Shown here piece after piece: positions 30,953 through 42,685 of a stretch of 64,000 nt of DNA (positions are counted from its first letter, which is position 1; each line of letters opens with the position of its first letter). Both the position numbers and the translations under genes were made by a program. This stretch comes from Aldrovandia affinis (lineage: Eukaryota; Chordata; Actinopteri; Notacanthiformes; Halosauridae), in NCBI GenBank assembly GCA_029706075.1, contig JAINUG010000138.1:2666001-2730000 (forward strand), written 5' to 3'. The notes under the pieces are model-generated. The model was not told the origin of the DNA. It ran no database searches and worked only from the letters and a program-made list of their open reading frames with translations.

Positions 30953-32139
30953 GTTTAGGCTTTTTTATATGTTTTTAAAATATCATGAAACGGAAGTTGA
31001 ATCCAAGACCCATCTATTGGGCTATCCATCAACCAAGGGAAGTTATTGAATTTGAATCACTCAACTTTTCGCAATTGTGCAAATAAATCATTTATGTAAT
31101 TGCTTTCATTTAAAAGTCATCAGACTGCAAATTGAAGAAGAATGAAATGGCCTTCTCATTAATCTCACTGTTGTTTTCAATACACAGGCCTACATTTCAG
31201 ATGCCCCTTGGGCTCTTGGACCCAAAGAGGTGAAGCTATCTGATGGTCCAGGTCTCCCACTATCATTACAGTACAACACAGGGATCTACAATGTGCCAGA
31301 CAGGAGCCTAAAGACTGTGATTTATAGTTGTTGTCAACACTTACGGAAGCAAAGAGCCTGCTCGCGCATGACGATAACGTTTAGTGGTGCTATAATTGGA
31401 TGGTTTTTGCGTTCACGTCGAGCTGTGCAAGGTGGAGTCTAGGGAGTGTATAGGATATGAGCGTGAGATGACAACAACAAAAAAGCACACTTTTTTTGGT
31501 CCATTTAATAGACTAGAAAATGATCTAGTCCTTCCCTGCACCAGCCCACGTGCAGGAAGACTATTCTCACAGAACCCACTCAAGTGTTACCCAACCAAAT
31601 TTAATGATTGGGAAAAAAAGAGAACGCTTCTTTTTTATTATTATTCTCATCTAATCCGACCGCGTTTCCTCTACTCAGCAGAAGGATAAAACCCTATATT
31701 AACTGATAAGAGGCTCTGATTGAAGAAAGGTGCTCCCAATGTCACCGCTGCTGGTGCGTGGGGCCAACATGCAGGCGGCGTTCTCACTGCCGCAATCTAC
31801 TCGCAAGGGCACCCAGATGGAGCCCCTTTATTTCTGCTCCACGGTTAGGCCTCTAGCATAATAAAATGGTATATTTACAGACAGATGAAATCTATCACAG
31901 CCCTGGAGAAATATTTTTTTCTTAGGAAAAAAAAGGATTTTATTCATAGATTCATTCAACCATGGTTTGCGGCAGGTTTGTCAGAGGGATTTGATTCGCT
32001 GCGTCTGGAATTCTGGAATCTTTCTCTTTGTAAAGGTTTCTGGCACTGTCATTGAAGTTGAAGGCACTGTTGCCCAAAGCTTGACATCCCACAGCAATAA
32101 TGTCACACAGCCAAACCGCAAGGAAACTTAACTTTAATT
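30953..32139. other. Unassigned, partly unique
   Basis: No known repeat was recognised. 31730-31850 is GC-rich compared with its surroundings, and 31960-32110 is compositionally balanced. No frame shows a domain. Confidence 0.4.
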
Positions 32140-32440
32140 GGTGAACATATGGAGGGGGATTTTTGACCATTCCTCCATACAGAATCTTTCAATATCCTTC
32201 ATATCCCCCCCAATATGTTCACCAATGTCATGAAACACTGTAGAAAATGTGTTAATGCAGAAAATGATAATGCAGATAATGCAGATATTTTTGTTGCATT
32301 TTATTTCAATTTAATTATATGAATATTAATAATGATTAGGGTCTCAATAATTGTAACATATAACTTTTTCTCAAAAGTCTTTCTCTGTAAAATTGTATTT
32401 GTATAAAATAATAAAATTGTCCTATTTTTAAGACTGTCAC
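32140..32440. mobile_element. Scrambled Tc1-like relic
   Basis: The segment contains ttttgaccattcctccat with agaatctttc in antisense orientation. Close by, in sense orientation, are the Tc1 3' blocks aatgtcatgaaacactg, gtctcaataattgtaac and aaagtctttctctgtaaaat. It resembles the 3' region of the Tc1 at 41000-41948. No complete termini. Confidence 0.55.
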
Positions 32441-32599
32441 TAATTCATTATAGTTATTTATTTTGGGCTGTTCAGCTAGCAGTATATATGTTCAATCTAC
32501 TGTCTGTAAGTGGTGTGTGTACGGTGTGTAGATTGAAAATATGGGTGCAGATATATGGACAGAAACATTGTCGACCTTGTTTGACAGCATATCAAACGT

Positions 32600-32667
<68 letters not shown>
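32600..32667. repeat. (AAT)n microsatellite
   Basis: About 22 perfect ATA/AAT units. The poly-leucine frame on the minus strand (32497-32733) is its translation and not a gene. Confidence 0.95.
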
Positions 32668-32668
<1 letters not shown>

Positions 32669-32934
32669 GTGAAATCACAGTGCTGTGATGACAGATAAAT
32701 GCAGGACAAAGCAGCAGCTTTTTTTGATGGCACAATATTTATTTCCTAACAGGAAAACTACCCACAGGATTGATAAATGCTCTTAACCCTTTGACACATA
32801 TGCTCACAAATATGTGATTATTCGTGAGTGGTCCCTACATTGTACACTCACAAATATGTGATTTGGAATGCTAACAACGGGCGGTCTAATTCTGACACAA
32901 CAATCGTGTGTGATCATTTTTTACTTCTGTTATA

Positions 32935-33411
32935 CGTACAGTACAAGTTTTAGAACACTGCTCAAAGTAAGGAAGTCTCAGTTTCAACTGTGAAGAGAAG
33001 ACTTAGAGCTGCACGTTTGACAGGTCAAGTGGCAGTAAGAAAGCCATTGCTAAGATGGCAAAATAAGAAAAAGAGGCTTGCCTGGGCCATGAAGCACCAT
33101 GCTTTTGGACCGATTAATCAAAATTTGAAATCTTTACATTTTGAAAGGTTTTTGTAGGCGAAAGGATGATTCCTCAGTGTGTGACACCAACTTTCAAACA
33201 TGGAGGAGGAAGCGTGATGGTCTGGGGCTCTTTTGCTGGATCCAGACTTGGCGACTTGCACAGAGTGACTGTTAACCCACGTTAACCCATTACCTCTGGC
33301 AGTTTACTGCTTACCTTTGTACCATTTCAGGTTATTCACTGGACTTGAATTGCTTAAATTTCTGTAAAAACTGGAAAATGGGGGTGTTCTAAACCTTTTG
33401 ACCGGTAGTGT
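32935..33411 (+). mobile_element. Tc1-like relic, deletion derivative
   Basis: It begins near gtacaagttttagaacactg and ends with the terminal repeat that reads backwards as TACACTACCGGTCAAAAG. Between them are transposase pieces (RRLRAARLTGQVAVRKPLL, LAWAMKHHAFGP, a GSVMVWGSFAGSRLGDLHRV-like stretch in shifted frames), with the core deleted. It is the same family as 44290-44748 and 51396-52143. Confidence 0.75.
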
Positions 33412-33659
33412 ATATTTTGCACTGATGAACAATAAAGATTTTTCCTCCATTGGTAAATTCAACAGTTTATTGCATAGTATCAATATGCATACATGTAGCT
33501 AGCCAAGCACAATGTAGAACACATTCAAAACAAACAATATTTTAACAGACTTACAGGTACAATCCTCTAAATGTCTACATTTTTTACATCAGAGATCTAT
33601 AATATTCAGAGAGGAGGAGCAGCTACAAGATATTTTATTCGTAGCTACTTACGTTACAC
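33412..33659. other. No recognised feature
   Basis: AT-rich flank of the hAT element. The last 8 bases, cgttacac, form its target duplication. Confidence 0.4.
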
Positions 33660-33703
33660 CAGTGGTGGGCCGTCAGGGCCTGCAAGGCCTTCTCTGCTGG
33701 CCT

Positions 33704-34061
33704 AAAAAATATCTGAATCACAGACTGATGTTAATTATATTTTTTCCATGAATACTTATTAAATAATTCCAAATGGTCTGTCCGCTTCCTTTCATAGCTT
33801 TTCTGGTTGCGCTGCTTCCAGACGTGTATTTTCATATTAAAGCATTTAACCAATCACATTTCAGCCATCATTTGTTGCCAGGGTCAAAGAAATCTGCCTG
33901 GAGGCCTTCACAATCAGTTCTGCAGGCCCTGTAGCATAAAATAAGTGTTGATCAAAGTGTTGCTTCAAACCAATCAGATTTTGAGTTGGACAGACCATTT
34001 GGAATTATTTAATAAGTATTCATGGACAAAATATAATTAACATCAGTCTGTGATTCAGACA
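33704..34061. repeat. Foldback: ~70-bp inverted repeat within the hAT element
   Basis: 33712-33780 (ctgaatcacagactgatg through ccaaatggtctg) is the near-perfect reverse complement of 33991-34059 (cagaccatttgg through catcagtctgtgattcag). About 210 bp separates the arms. It is absent from the copy at 1-838, so it arose within this lineage. Confidence 0.9.
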
Positions 34062-34062
34062 C

Positions 34063-34361
34063 GGTTGCAGTGAGCGCTGCGGACAGTAAGAAGGTCTCGG
34101 GTTTTCAGGCCGGGGCCTTTCTGTGTGGAGTTTGCATGTTCTCCCGTGCGATGGGTTTCCTCCGGGTACTCCGGTTTCCTCCCACAGTAAAACTAATTGG
34201 AGAGTCTAAATTGTAGGTATGAGTGTGTGAGTGAATGGTGTGTGTGCCCTGACCTGTCCAATTCCTGCCTCTCGCCCGAACGCATGCTGGGAGGGCTCCA
34301 GCCCCCCGCGACCCTGACCAGGAATAAGCGGCTTACACAATGGATGGATGGATGGATGGAT
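34063..34361 (+). mobile_element. SINE-like teleost repeat inside the hAT element
   Basis: Same family as 25433-25735, with gtggagtttgcatgttctcc, tttcctcccacag and ccctgaccaggaataagcgg. It ends in a (GGAT)n tail at 34340-34361. Confidence 0.8.
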
Positions 34362-34368
34362 TTTCAGC

Positions 34369-34481
34369 CCTTTCAGCATTAGCTTCGATGGCGATAGAAA
34401 AGGACTTCTTGATGGAACTGAAACACACGGATAATCTGTACGACAGAGTAATTGAACTCTTTTTGAGGAAAGAAAGGGGGA
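34369..34481 (+). pseudogene. C-terminal end of ZMYM1-like hAT transposase
   Basis: The plus strand encodes ALASMAIEKDFLMELKHTDN, then LYDRVIELFLRKERGMDFVY and a lysine before a stop at about 34481. The same residues are read in antisense at 1-110. Too short to be listed as an independent frame, it marks the 3' end of the ancestral gene. Confidence 0.75.
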
Positions 34482-34676
34482 TGGATTTTGTGTACAAATA
34501 ATAAGGATTTTTGGTGAGTAAAATGTTGCTATTTTCCTAAATAATATTGCAATTTTATGAGGTTATTATTGATTATTTTTTATGTGTGTCGCAGCTGTAG
34601 CACCCCGGGTTTGTTTCTTCAGTAAAGGCATTTATTCTGGATACACGAGTTATCTATCTTCGATGCAACGGCAACG

Positions 34677-35201
34677 GGTGTCTGTTCGGTTTGTTTTTGC
34701 ACTTTGTTTATTTATCTTTCTTCAGTCATGTTTCATTCTCGTTCTGTTCCACGTCTGTCATTGTTCCTGTTTGAGTTCCTCTCCTTGTCTTGTCATGCTT
34801 CGGCGTCAATTCTATGTTTCGGTTTTTTAGGGAGGAGGAGGAACGCATAAAGAAATCTGCGTGCGAATAAAGCGGAACGTGAGAAGCGTACAGAGATAGG
34901 ACGAGAGAGAATGACAGCGATAGTTAGAAGCGTGAGATAATTAGTGATTAGTAGTGTTAGTAACTTAATCTAAATCCCTAATGTTAGTAGATTAGTTGGT
35001 TAGTACTATATACATCTAACTAATATATACAAAGTGTAATTAGAAAGTAAGAAGGAAGTAAAACGAGATTAGAAACGAAGACGGAAAAACCGAAACATAG
35101 AATTTCCCGCAGTGCATGACAGAACGAGAATGAAACATGACTGAAGAAAGATAAATAAACAAAGTGCAAAAACCAACTGAACAGACACTCAAAACATAAC
35201 A
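34677..35201 (-). mobile_element. Partial LTR copies in inverted orientation (family of 45426-46423)
   Basis: 35201-34836 read on the minus strand matches the first 460 or so bases of the solo LTR at 45426, starting TGTTATGTTTTGAGTGTCTG. 34677-34830 carries part of the same sequence on the plus strand. Together they make a second foldback within the hAT element. Confidence 0.8.
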
Positions 35202-35302
35202 ATAAGATGGCTTTTATAGCCATAAAATGGTTATTGAGGGGTGGATTGATTCAGACGGAGCACTACTGAAGGCCTAGGTGTGAAATGCACGGCCCGCCAT
35301 TG

Positions 35303-35425
35303 TGTTACACGTTATGTTATCTGGGGTTTATCATCTGCATATGTATTGGTTGGTTGTTCATGGAAGCAATAGTTAGATTGGTCAGGTTCTAAGCTTTCAA
35401 ATGCGCTCTCATTGGCTTCTCGTGG
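35303..35425. other. Right flank of the hAT element
   Basis: It starts with the tgttacac duplication. Nothing further was recognised. Confidence 0.4.
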
Positions 35426-35617
35426 TCACTGTGTGGTTGAGGTAGGTAAACGCGTATCTTTCCAGTCCAGATCACAGAAGTGCTGCAGGGCTCGCACCAT
35501 TTCTGTCTTTATTTTAGATTTTATGTAATTATAAAGTGCATCATGAGTCTCATAGGCGGCACATTTGTAGATGATGACACTTGATTCATCATGGCAAAAC
35601 TGTCTACTTTCAATCAT
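35426..35617 (-). CDS. 63-codon frame, unknown, protein-like composition
   Basis: The translation includes FCHDESSVIIYKCAAYETH, ALYNYIKSKIKTEM and VRALQHFCDLDW, with a balanced, globular-protein-like composition and few rare residues. On the minus strand the sequence just upstream ends ttgcacag, which could be a splice acceptor. No donor is evident, and I recognise no family. It could be a host exon, a transposon fragment or chance. Confidence 0.25.
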   Translation of the reverse strand: MIESRQFCHDESSVIIYKCAAYETHDALYNYIKSKIKTEMVRALQHFCDLDWKDTRLPTSTTQ

Positions 35618-35827
35618 GTCTGTGCAATGTGTACTTTTGGAGATATTAGGCTTGGTGTAGTAGTAGTGAAAAACAGGTGGAAATACACATTTTTAGGCCT
35701 TCACAAGGAAGGGGTCCTGCATGATATTTTTCACTGTGTGATATTTTTCCTTTTACGATTCACCTCTTACCTGGTGCCAATGCTGACTTTTGGGTGTGCA
35801 TATTCCTTTTTTAATACAATAATATGA

Positions 35828-36429
35828 ACTGGACTTTAAAATCCAGATACTTTTTGTCTAATAGCAAGTCAAGCTTACTACTACTTACTGTCGCCACCAG
35901 TTGTGATACAGGCAATGGTTAATGGTAGCTCACTGTAACATCCATGTGTGAACACCTCATCAAAGACTGATGTCAATTCTGGTGGTTATATGAATAAATG
36001 ACCGTAAAGTACTTCAGGTGACTCTAAGTAGCAGTTTGGGTATAAACGCTTGATCATGGTACATAGCCATGGTACATGGACACACAGATGGCTATGTGCA
36101 GCAAATGCATACACACACACATGCACATGCTCACTGTGTATAATTGAGCTGTACCAGTAAAAATAGTCATATCCCCAAAAGATTGAGACAAGGATGCTAT
36201 TTGTTTTATAAATGCTTTTGCAGAGAGTGCAGGGTAATGTTCTTACATTCTAAATGGTGCATGCTCCATATGCTATGATGATAATCACATAGGAGTTCGT
36301 TTTCCAGATGCTCTCCTTTGTCTCTCTCTTTCTTTCTCTCTCTCTCTCATGCTCTCATGCCTGCCTCTCAGTTAGTGTGTGTGTGTGTGTGTGTGTGTGT
36401 CTCAGCGTGTGTTTGATTTTGTTGAACAG
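35828..36429. other. Mostly unique; CT and GT microsatellites at 36318-36402
   Basis: A (TC)n/(TTTC)n run at 36318-36350 and a (GT)n run at about 36378-36400. The rest shows no known repeat or coding signal. Confidence 0.6.
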
Positions 36430-36800
36430 CCGTTAAAACAGCCCACCACTCTGAATCAGAGGCAGCCTGGTTTGCACACAAATGGCCTATTAAGTCAATT
36501 CATGAGCTGATATATGCTATCAAGAAACTGGATAATACCAATCCATTTCCTGGATGAAATGATGCATCAGACAGGGGAAAGCACCAACCGCGTTTTGACT
36601 GATTGGCTCGCCTGTGTTTCGAAGGCAAGCCTTTATTCCCTATTGGGGGATAATTCCCTCCAAGATTATTTGTTTCTTAAGTTTCAAGCTTATTTGCAGT
36701 CAGATTTTCAACTCATCCAACAAGGGACAAACTTCATCTGTCCTCATGAATCTCAGTGCCGCTCAGTACAGTCGGTATTCACCATTTAAGTCAGCTCTTA
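36430..36800. promoter_or_regulatory. Candidate conserved non-coding element
   Basis: This is repeat-free, compositionally balanced sequence dense in plausible factor sites: cacacaaatggcctattaag, tcaattcatgagctgatat, gatgcatcag (AP-1/CRE-like) and ggataattccc (paired-class homeodomain-like). The frames 36514-36789 and 36614-36823 have no domain. The call is inference from composition only. Confidence 0.3.
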
Positions 36801-37888
36801 CAGTCACCACCCAAAAGTACTGAAAATAGGCCATATTGTCCATATCCAGGAACTATGAGAACAGGTTTATAGAGAATAAACATTTCATGCACATCTATGG
36901 ATTGTGAACAAGAAATTTGCAACAATGCTGTGAAAGCGTGTGCAAAAATGTTTTGCTGAAAACGAGCCAAAATCGGGGAAAGCTATTAAAAGTTGTTAGA
37001 GGAAGAAAAACTGGAAGAGATTGAAAAAAATACAGATAGGCTTTCAGCCATTCTGACTGCCCAGCCTGATTAATAGCTTGAAACCAGTGAGCTTCCGCAC
37101 TGTGGTTTCAACATCATGATGGCCATGTTCTGTTATTGGACAGGATTCAATAAACATGTGTCCTTAACTTAAGCCTGGATTCAATGCACATCTGTCCTAT
37201 ATGACAATATGCCATTTTGTGCAACATGACACAGTAGGTAGACTCACATTCAGGTGCGACCTCTTTAACTCAGGTAGTGATACCAGACAGCCATCGAGTC
37301 ATGACTGCACCCCTGTCCATGCAAACTCCAACAAAGAATGACCAATTAAGTTTGCCTGCCAAATAGTCAAGGTTTTAAATATTTCTGCCCATGTTGTATT
37401 TGTCAGCAAAAACAAAGCACACAAATATATCCTTATGCATATCATCTTAGAAATATGTATCACACATATACAAGCAATATTGCCTAGTTGTCCACATATG
37501 TAGATTCATCAACCTGAGTTGCACACCACGGTGACTAAGTCTCTCAAATAGCTGTCCCTCAATGTCCTCAGTTATATTTCCATTCTATGTTGTATGTTGT
37601 CCTAATGACTGTAGTAGCCAAGAGAACAACCTGTGCTAACTCGCCAGGTGCAGCCTCTCCTAACAGCTTGTGGATTAGCCACTAAATACGATGCTCTGGT
37701 GCAGCCACATTTGTAGATGTGGTGGCTTTCAGCACTTGCTTTTTGCTTTTGCGTGTTTGTTTTGGGTTTTCTAAAAATGTATTAACTAACTTTTTGTCTC
37801 ATTGTATTGTTGATTTTACTATTTATAACCTACCACATGTTTTGGTTCATTACCGTTTGACGGATTTACAACTCACTCCCATCCACGA
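36801..37888. other. Mostly unique non-coding sequence
   Basis: 37040-37160 (cagcctgattaatagcttg and surroundings) has the same balanced look as the candidate elements elsewhere. No known repeat was recognised before the LINE at 37889. Confidence 0.4.
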
Positions 37889-39836
37889 GTGGGCAAAGTA
37901 GGAGGGGACATGGCTATCTATGTCAAAAATCAAATCTGGTCTAAACGCCTGGATATCTTAGTTCCCCCTGAACTTGAGTGTTTGTGGCTGCATGTTAGAC
38001 CACATAGACTGCCCAGATCGGTCAACAGCATTGTTGTCTGTGCAACATATTTTCCACCTGACTCCCCATATGCTGAATTACTTATAGACCATTTAATAGA
38101 GTCTGTAGATGCATTGAGGGTAAAATATCCTGACAGTGGCATAAACATTGGTGGTGATTTCAATCATTTGAAAGTGGACAGGCTGTGTAAGGGCCATAGC
38201 CTGAACCAGATTATTAACAAACCCACACAGGGAAGTAATATTTTTGACCTTTTGATCACCAACCTATCCTCTCTGTACTCTGAACCTGTCCTTACAGATG
38301 TGTCCTTTTACACTCTACACAGAGGAGGGCACCGAACCTCACTGTGCTGAAGGTGTCAAGGCCATTAAAGGACTCTAGCATGCGATGCTTTGGGCAGTGG
38401 ATAACGTCACATCAGTGGCGAGAGGTCCACTCCCAGTCAGACCCGAGGGAGAAATCCAGAGCTATGTATGCCACGTTTGATTCCAATATTCAGGAAATTT
38501 TCCTTTTTGGCCGGTCAACAACCCACAGCTTCATTGACCTGACAAATGATCTCTTCAGATCTCTGGACAAACCTGGTTCCACCTGCTCATTAGTTACCAC
38601 TGACTATAGTAAAGCCTTCGACCGTGTTGATCATGGCCTGGCTATTACTAGGCTACTGAACCTCGGTCTCCGCCCTTCTCTAGCCAGGTGGATAGCAAAC
38701 TTTTTGACCAACATATTCCAGTCAGTACGTTACCATGGAGCACTCTCTGAAGGGGCCAACATCACATGTGGACTCCCTGCTAGGTCCACTGATTTTCATT
38801 GCTTACGTCAATGGTGCAGCTGAACAGGCATCAGCTAAGTGCTGGAAGTTTGTTGATGACCTTAACCTGCTGGAAGTGAAACCATTGTCTGCTCCATCCA
38901 CTATCCAGCTGGACCTAGCTGACCTGGAGAGGTGGTCCTCAGAGAGCTCCATGGTGCTGCACCCCAAGAAGTGCAAGGTGATGCACTTTCACTTCACTAA
39001 GGCACCACCAAACCCCCTTAGGCTGGCAATAAACAACATTGAACTCCAGAGAGTTGCCACCTTAAAGATCCTGGGCATTCATATTCAGGCCAACCTGCAG
39101 TGGTCGGAACAGGTGGACCACCTCTGCAAAAAAGCCAGCCAGCGCTTATTTCTTCTGCGACGCCTTAAGAATGCTGGCACTCTTCCAGATGATCTGGGTA
39201 CCATCTACACCACCTACATCAGACCCACTCTGGAGTATGCTGCATCCTGGTCTCACCAGAGCGCAATCCAAGGCCATTGAAAAGGTGCAGAGAAGAGCTG
39301 TACGAATCATCCTGGGTCGGGAGTTTACTTCTTACAGCGAGGCGTGTAGTCACCTTGAGCTCCCTCCCCTCTGCTCACGGCGTGATGACCTCACCAGAGC
39401 CTGCGCCAATTCACTCCTCAAATCACCCCTATTCCGCAAGTGGCTCCCACCTGAGCAATCCGCCATAAGCCACTGCCAGACACGGTCCTCAGCAAAAGTG
39501 GATGTGGTCCCGTGTAGAACTGAGCACTACTGGCGGAGTGCTATCCCACACATGACCAGACTTTTAAATAAGTGAACACTATAATGGTTGTTGTGTGATG
39601 GTATGTCGGTTTGTCACGTTATTGCATGTCGGTTAGTCTATTTTATGCCAGTCTAGGTTATGCTTTTAATGTTGCTGTTTACGTTTTAGATTATTATTAT
39701 TATTATATATTTTTTTTTAACTTTATTTATTTATTTATTTATTTTATATATACCTTAGATTATACCGATGTAAAAGGTACTTTGTACATGTATCTCATTG
39801 TTATAAACAAAATAAACCGTTTACTACTAAAAGTGT
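37889..39836 (+). mobile_element. Jockey-superfamily (CR1/L2-like) LINE with internal deletion
   Basis: The first frame (37889-38350) is the C-terminal half of an apurinic-type endonuclease (GDMAIYVKN, ECLWLHVRPHRLPRSV, INIGGDFNH). 38344-38823 carries reverse transcriptase from RSTTHSFIDLTNDL and TTDYSKAFDRVDH (first catalytic Asp). 38735-39280 has WKFVDDLNLL, the two-Asp active site as FVDD. 39171-39575 is the C-terminal part (QRRAVRIILGREFTSY). The polymerase fingers between endonuclease and block 3 are missing, and frames change at about 38340, 38800 and 39250. The 3' region ends near cataaacaaaataaacc at 39825. It is 5'-truncated. Confidence 0.8.
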
Positions 39837-39837
39837 A

Positions 39838-40480
39838 GGTCTTCCCTTTAGAGAAATTGCAAAGAAGGTCAAGGTGTCAGTGAGTATAGTTTCCTACATC
39901 ATCATGGAAACTGGAGGAAGCTCTGACAGGAAGAGGTCTGGCAGACCCAAAGCCACAAAAAAATCTGAAGACAAGTTTCTGAGAGTCAACAGCTTGCTTG
40001 ATGGGCGTGATGGTCTGGAGCTCTTTTGCTTGATCCAGAGTCGGCGACTTGCACAGAGTGACTGGCACCCTGAACCAAAAGGGCTACCACATACCCTCTG
40101 GTCTATGCCTAGTTGGTCAGGGGTTCATCCTACAGCAAGATAATGACCCAAAACATACCTCCATGTCAGAACTACCTGAAAGAAAAGAACAAGATGGTAG
40201 ACTTCAAATCATGGGATGGCCTGCACAGTCTCCAGACTTAAACCCCATCGAGCTGGTTTGGGATGAATTGGGAAGAAGGGTGAAAGCAAAGCAAACTACA
40301 AGTGCAACACATTTGTGGGAACTTGTGCAACAGTGTTGGGAAGAACTTTCCGAACAATATTTGATTTCCATTGTAGAAAGAATGCCACGAGTGCTTTCGG
40401 CTGTTATGTCTGCAAAAGGTGGCTACTTTGATGAGTCAAAAATGTCGATTAAGTTTTGTTAAACAAAACGATTCCATGAT
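39838..40480 (+). mobile_element. Tc1-like relic with intact C-terminal transposase third
   Basis: 39855-39990 encodes the HTH linker (REIAKKVKVSVSIVSYI, KRSGRPKATKKSEDKFLRV). Then a deletion joins it to the region around GSRVGDLHRVTGTLNQKG. The frame 40049-40462 continues to a natural stop with QQDNDPKHTS, SPDLNPIELVWDELGRR and SAKGGYFDESK. Asp and Glu of the DDE triad are present. The first Asp region is lost. Terminal repeats are not evident. Confidence 0.8.
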
Positions 40481-40999
40481 TTATTTTTTATCTCCAATTG
40501 TTTATTTGTTCTATGCTTTAATTTCAGAGTACATTGAAACATTTACATAATATTAAAGTTCAAGGTGAAGCAGCGAGTGCAGATGTAAGTGCTGTGAAAG
40601 TCCATCTCCAAGTCCATCATCCAGTTATTAATGTTATCATAATGTTACCTCACAAATTAGTGTTAACCTTTAATCAAGATCCTTTTCCTTTTTTCTGTCT
40701 AAACTGTTTTACAAACTGTTTCTTTAATGTTTGTTTTACAGTACAGTACTGTATGTACATTACTTTTATTATTATTGTATTATTATTATTATTATTATTA
40801 ATATTACAGTATTATTATGTACTGAATGTTATGTTTAAGATGTTTTATTGTATTTGGACGTTTTTCTTTAAGTGTTTTATATGCACAGAAAGGTAAAATA
40901 AATACTATACTAAGACAAACATGTACATGTACCTGTTCTGACTTACATACAAATTCGACTTAAAGACAGATTTAATAACGGATCTCGTTCGTACACACA
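40481..40999. other. No recognised feature; (ATT)n near 40774-40802
   Basis: AT-rich sequence between two Tc1 relics. The hydrophobic frame 40534-40896 is low complexity and not supported. Confidence 0.45.
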
Positions 41000-41948
41000 A
41001 TCAGGTGCAAAATTATTGACAAAAGGCTGTCTAAAATAAACAATGCCAGTTATGTTGTATGCTCAAAAATGGTAAAATGATATTATTTTATTCTTATACA
41101 ATTGTTCAAAGAAGTAATATTTTTGTGGTTTTCAAAAAATATATGGTACTTGCTGGATTTCATGATCAGAGTTCCAATCAGAGTTCCAGTGCTAATCTCT
41201 GATTGGCTATGCACACCAGCAGTGGGTTTTTGCATCGGTAGAAGCACTTATGTTGAAAAGGCATAAAGGCATTGGCATATGGTAAAATATGTTGCTGGAT
41301 CTTTGATGTTATCAGATTTGTTTGGTCCTGGTTCCCTTGTTAAGGTCAATGGAATCATGAAATCCAGCAAGTACCAAGATATTTTGCAGAAAAACCTGGT
41401 TCCCCCCTGCCAGGAAGCTGGAATTTAGCCGAGAATTGATCTTTCAGCAAGACAATTATAACAAGAATATCTAAAAATCAACCAACAAATGGTTAACTGA
41501 CCACAAAATGACTGTTTTGCAATGGCCATCACAGTCTCCAGACTCAAATCCAATCAAAAATGTGTTGTTTGAATTGAAGAGGGCAGGATACAAGCACAGA
41601 CTGAAGGATCTGAAGGATCTTGAAAGATTCTGTATGGAAGAATGATCAAAAATCCCTCCAATATGCTCGCCAATCTCATAAAACACTACAGAAGATGACA
41701 TGTTGATGTAGATTTATTTTTGTTGGATTTGATTTAAAATCATTATTAGCGGTCCCAATAATCGTGACACATACCTTTTTTCTTTTTTTAAGAAAATCTT
41801 TTTCTCTGAACAATTGTATGAGTATATACCAATATAATTGTACCCTTTTTTTGAGCATACAATAAAGATCATAACCTGTATTGTTTATTTTATACAACCT
41901 TTTTTGTTCATTTTAATCAAGGGTGCCAATAATACTGGGCCTGACTGT
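41000..41948 (+). mobile_element. Tc1-like transposon, internal deletion
   Basis: The left end shows tcaggtgcaaaattattgac at 41003. The right end reads backwards as TACAGTCAGGCCCAGTATTA and TTGGCACCCTTGATTAAAAT from 41948. The middle contains VNGIMKSSKYQDILQKNL-like, FQQDNYNKNI and SPDSNPIKNVLFELKRA pieces with the catalytic Glu replaced by Lys. It lacks the N-terminal half of the gene. The 3' inverted repeat is about 200 bp. Confidence 0.8.
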
Positions 41949-42084
41949 ATATACACACATAATAATTGTATCCTAAATTTTCAGTGTACTCTTATATATT
42001 TTATATATGTTAATTGTTTTGTAGATTATTCTTTTTTTATTTCTTTAACTGTATTGATTGTTTTTTGGGGGGGTTTGAAATGTT

Positions 42085-42165
42085 ATGCCTGTCATGTGTC
42101 ATGATGCACTTTGGGCTGTTATTTTATTGTATGAAAGGTGCTATACAAATAAACAATGTTTATTT
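42085..42165 (+). mobile_element. L2-type LINE 3' tail
   Basis: gatgcactttgggctgtt followed by gtatgaaaggtgctatacaa and ataaa is the characteristic 3' end of L2/Maui LINEs. Only the tail is recognised. Confidence 0.7.
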
Positions 42166-42169
42166 TTAA

Positions 42170-42685
42170 AAAGTTATACATAATTGGCTTTGCAGGTTGT
42201 TGTGTTGTGATGGAACAGGAATTTGTGGCTTGGAACATATGGTTTCTTTTTTAATGATTTTGGATTTTCTGAAGCGGCAGTGCAGAGTCGTTTAGACCTT
42301 GATCCAGAGTTCAAAGAGAAGTGAAATGATTTTCCTCGCTCAGCCGGCTGTACAGTGGTTTAAAGATTTATTAGGATGGTCTTGGTGCAATAGTCATTGC
42401 CTCCACCCTCGTATCTCTGTTTTGACTCCCTCTGTCATTTGATGTTTGTCAGGGTGTTTAAATAGCACAGCCCTGTCGATGTCCGTGTACAGTTTTCACA
42501 TGATTAAATGGGCAACCAGGCCTGAATTTGCACCTGTGGATTCAGCAGCAAAACAAACCCTTCTCGGGTATCAGAGAGAGATAGAGAGAAATAGTGTGTC
42601 TGTGTTTGTGTGTGCGTGTGAGAGACAGAGAGAGAGAAAAGCAATGGTGTGCAAACAAAATATTTATAGATAATTCAGTTGCATA
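42170..42685. other. Unassigned; GA/GT microsatellite near 42574-42640
   Basis: Degenerate (GA)n and (TG)n runs. Otherwise there is no known repeat or gene. Confidence 0.5.

Larger units (their letters stand above)
33660..35302 (+). mobile_element. Non-autonomous hAT element (ZMYM1-like family), rearranged inside
   Basis: The left terminus CAGTGGTGGGCCGTCAGGG matches the terminus at 838. The right end CACGGCCCGCCATTG is its inverted partner. The flanks cgttacac (33652-33659) and tgttacac (35303-35310) form an 8-bp duplication with one mismatch. Inside are about 330 bp of 5' non-coding sequence, an inverted copy of part of it, a SINE-like repeat, the last 36 or so transposase codons, and LTR fragments in two orientations. 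The transposase core is absent. Confidence 0.85.

Noticed and set aside
32497-32733. Minus frame with a poly-leucine run
   Set aside because: It is the translation of the (AAT)n microsatellite.
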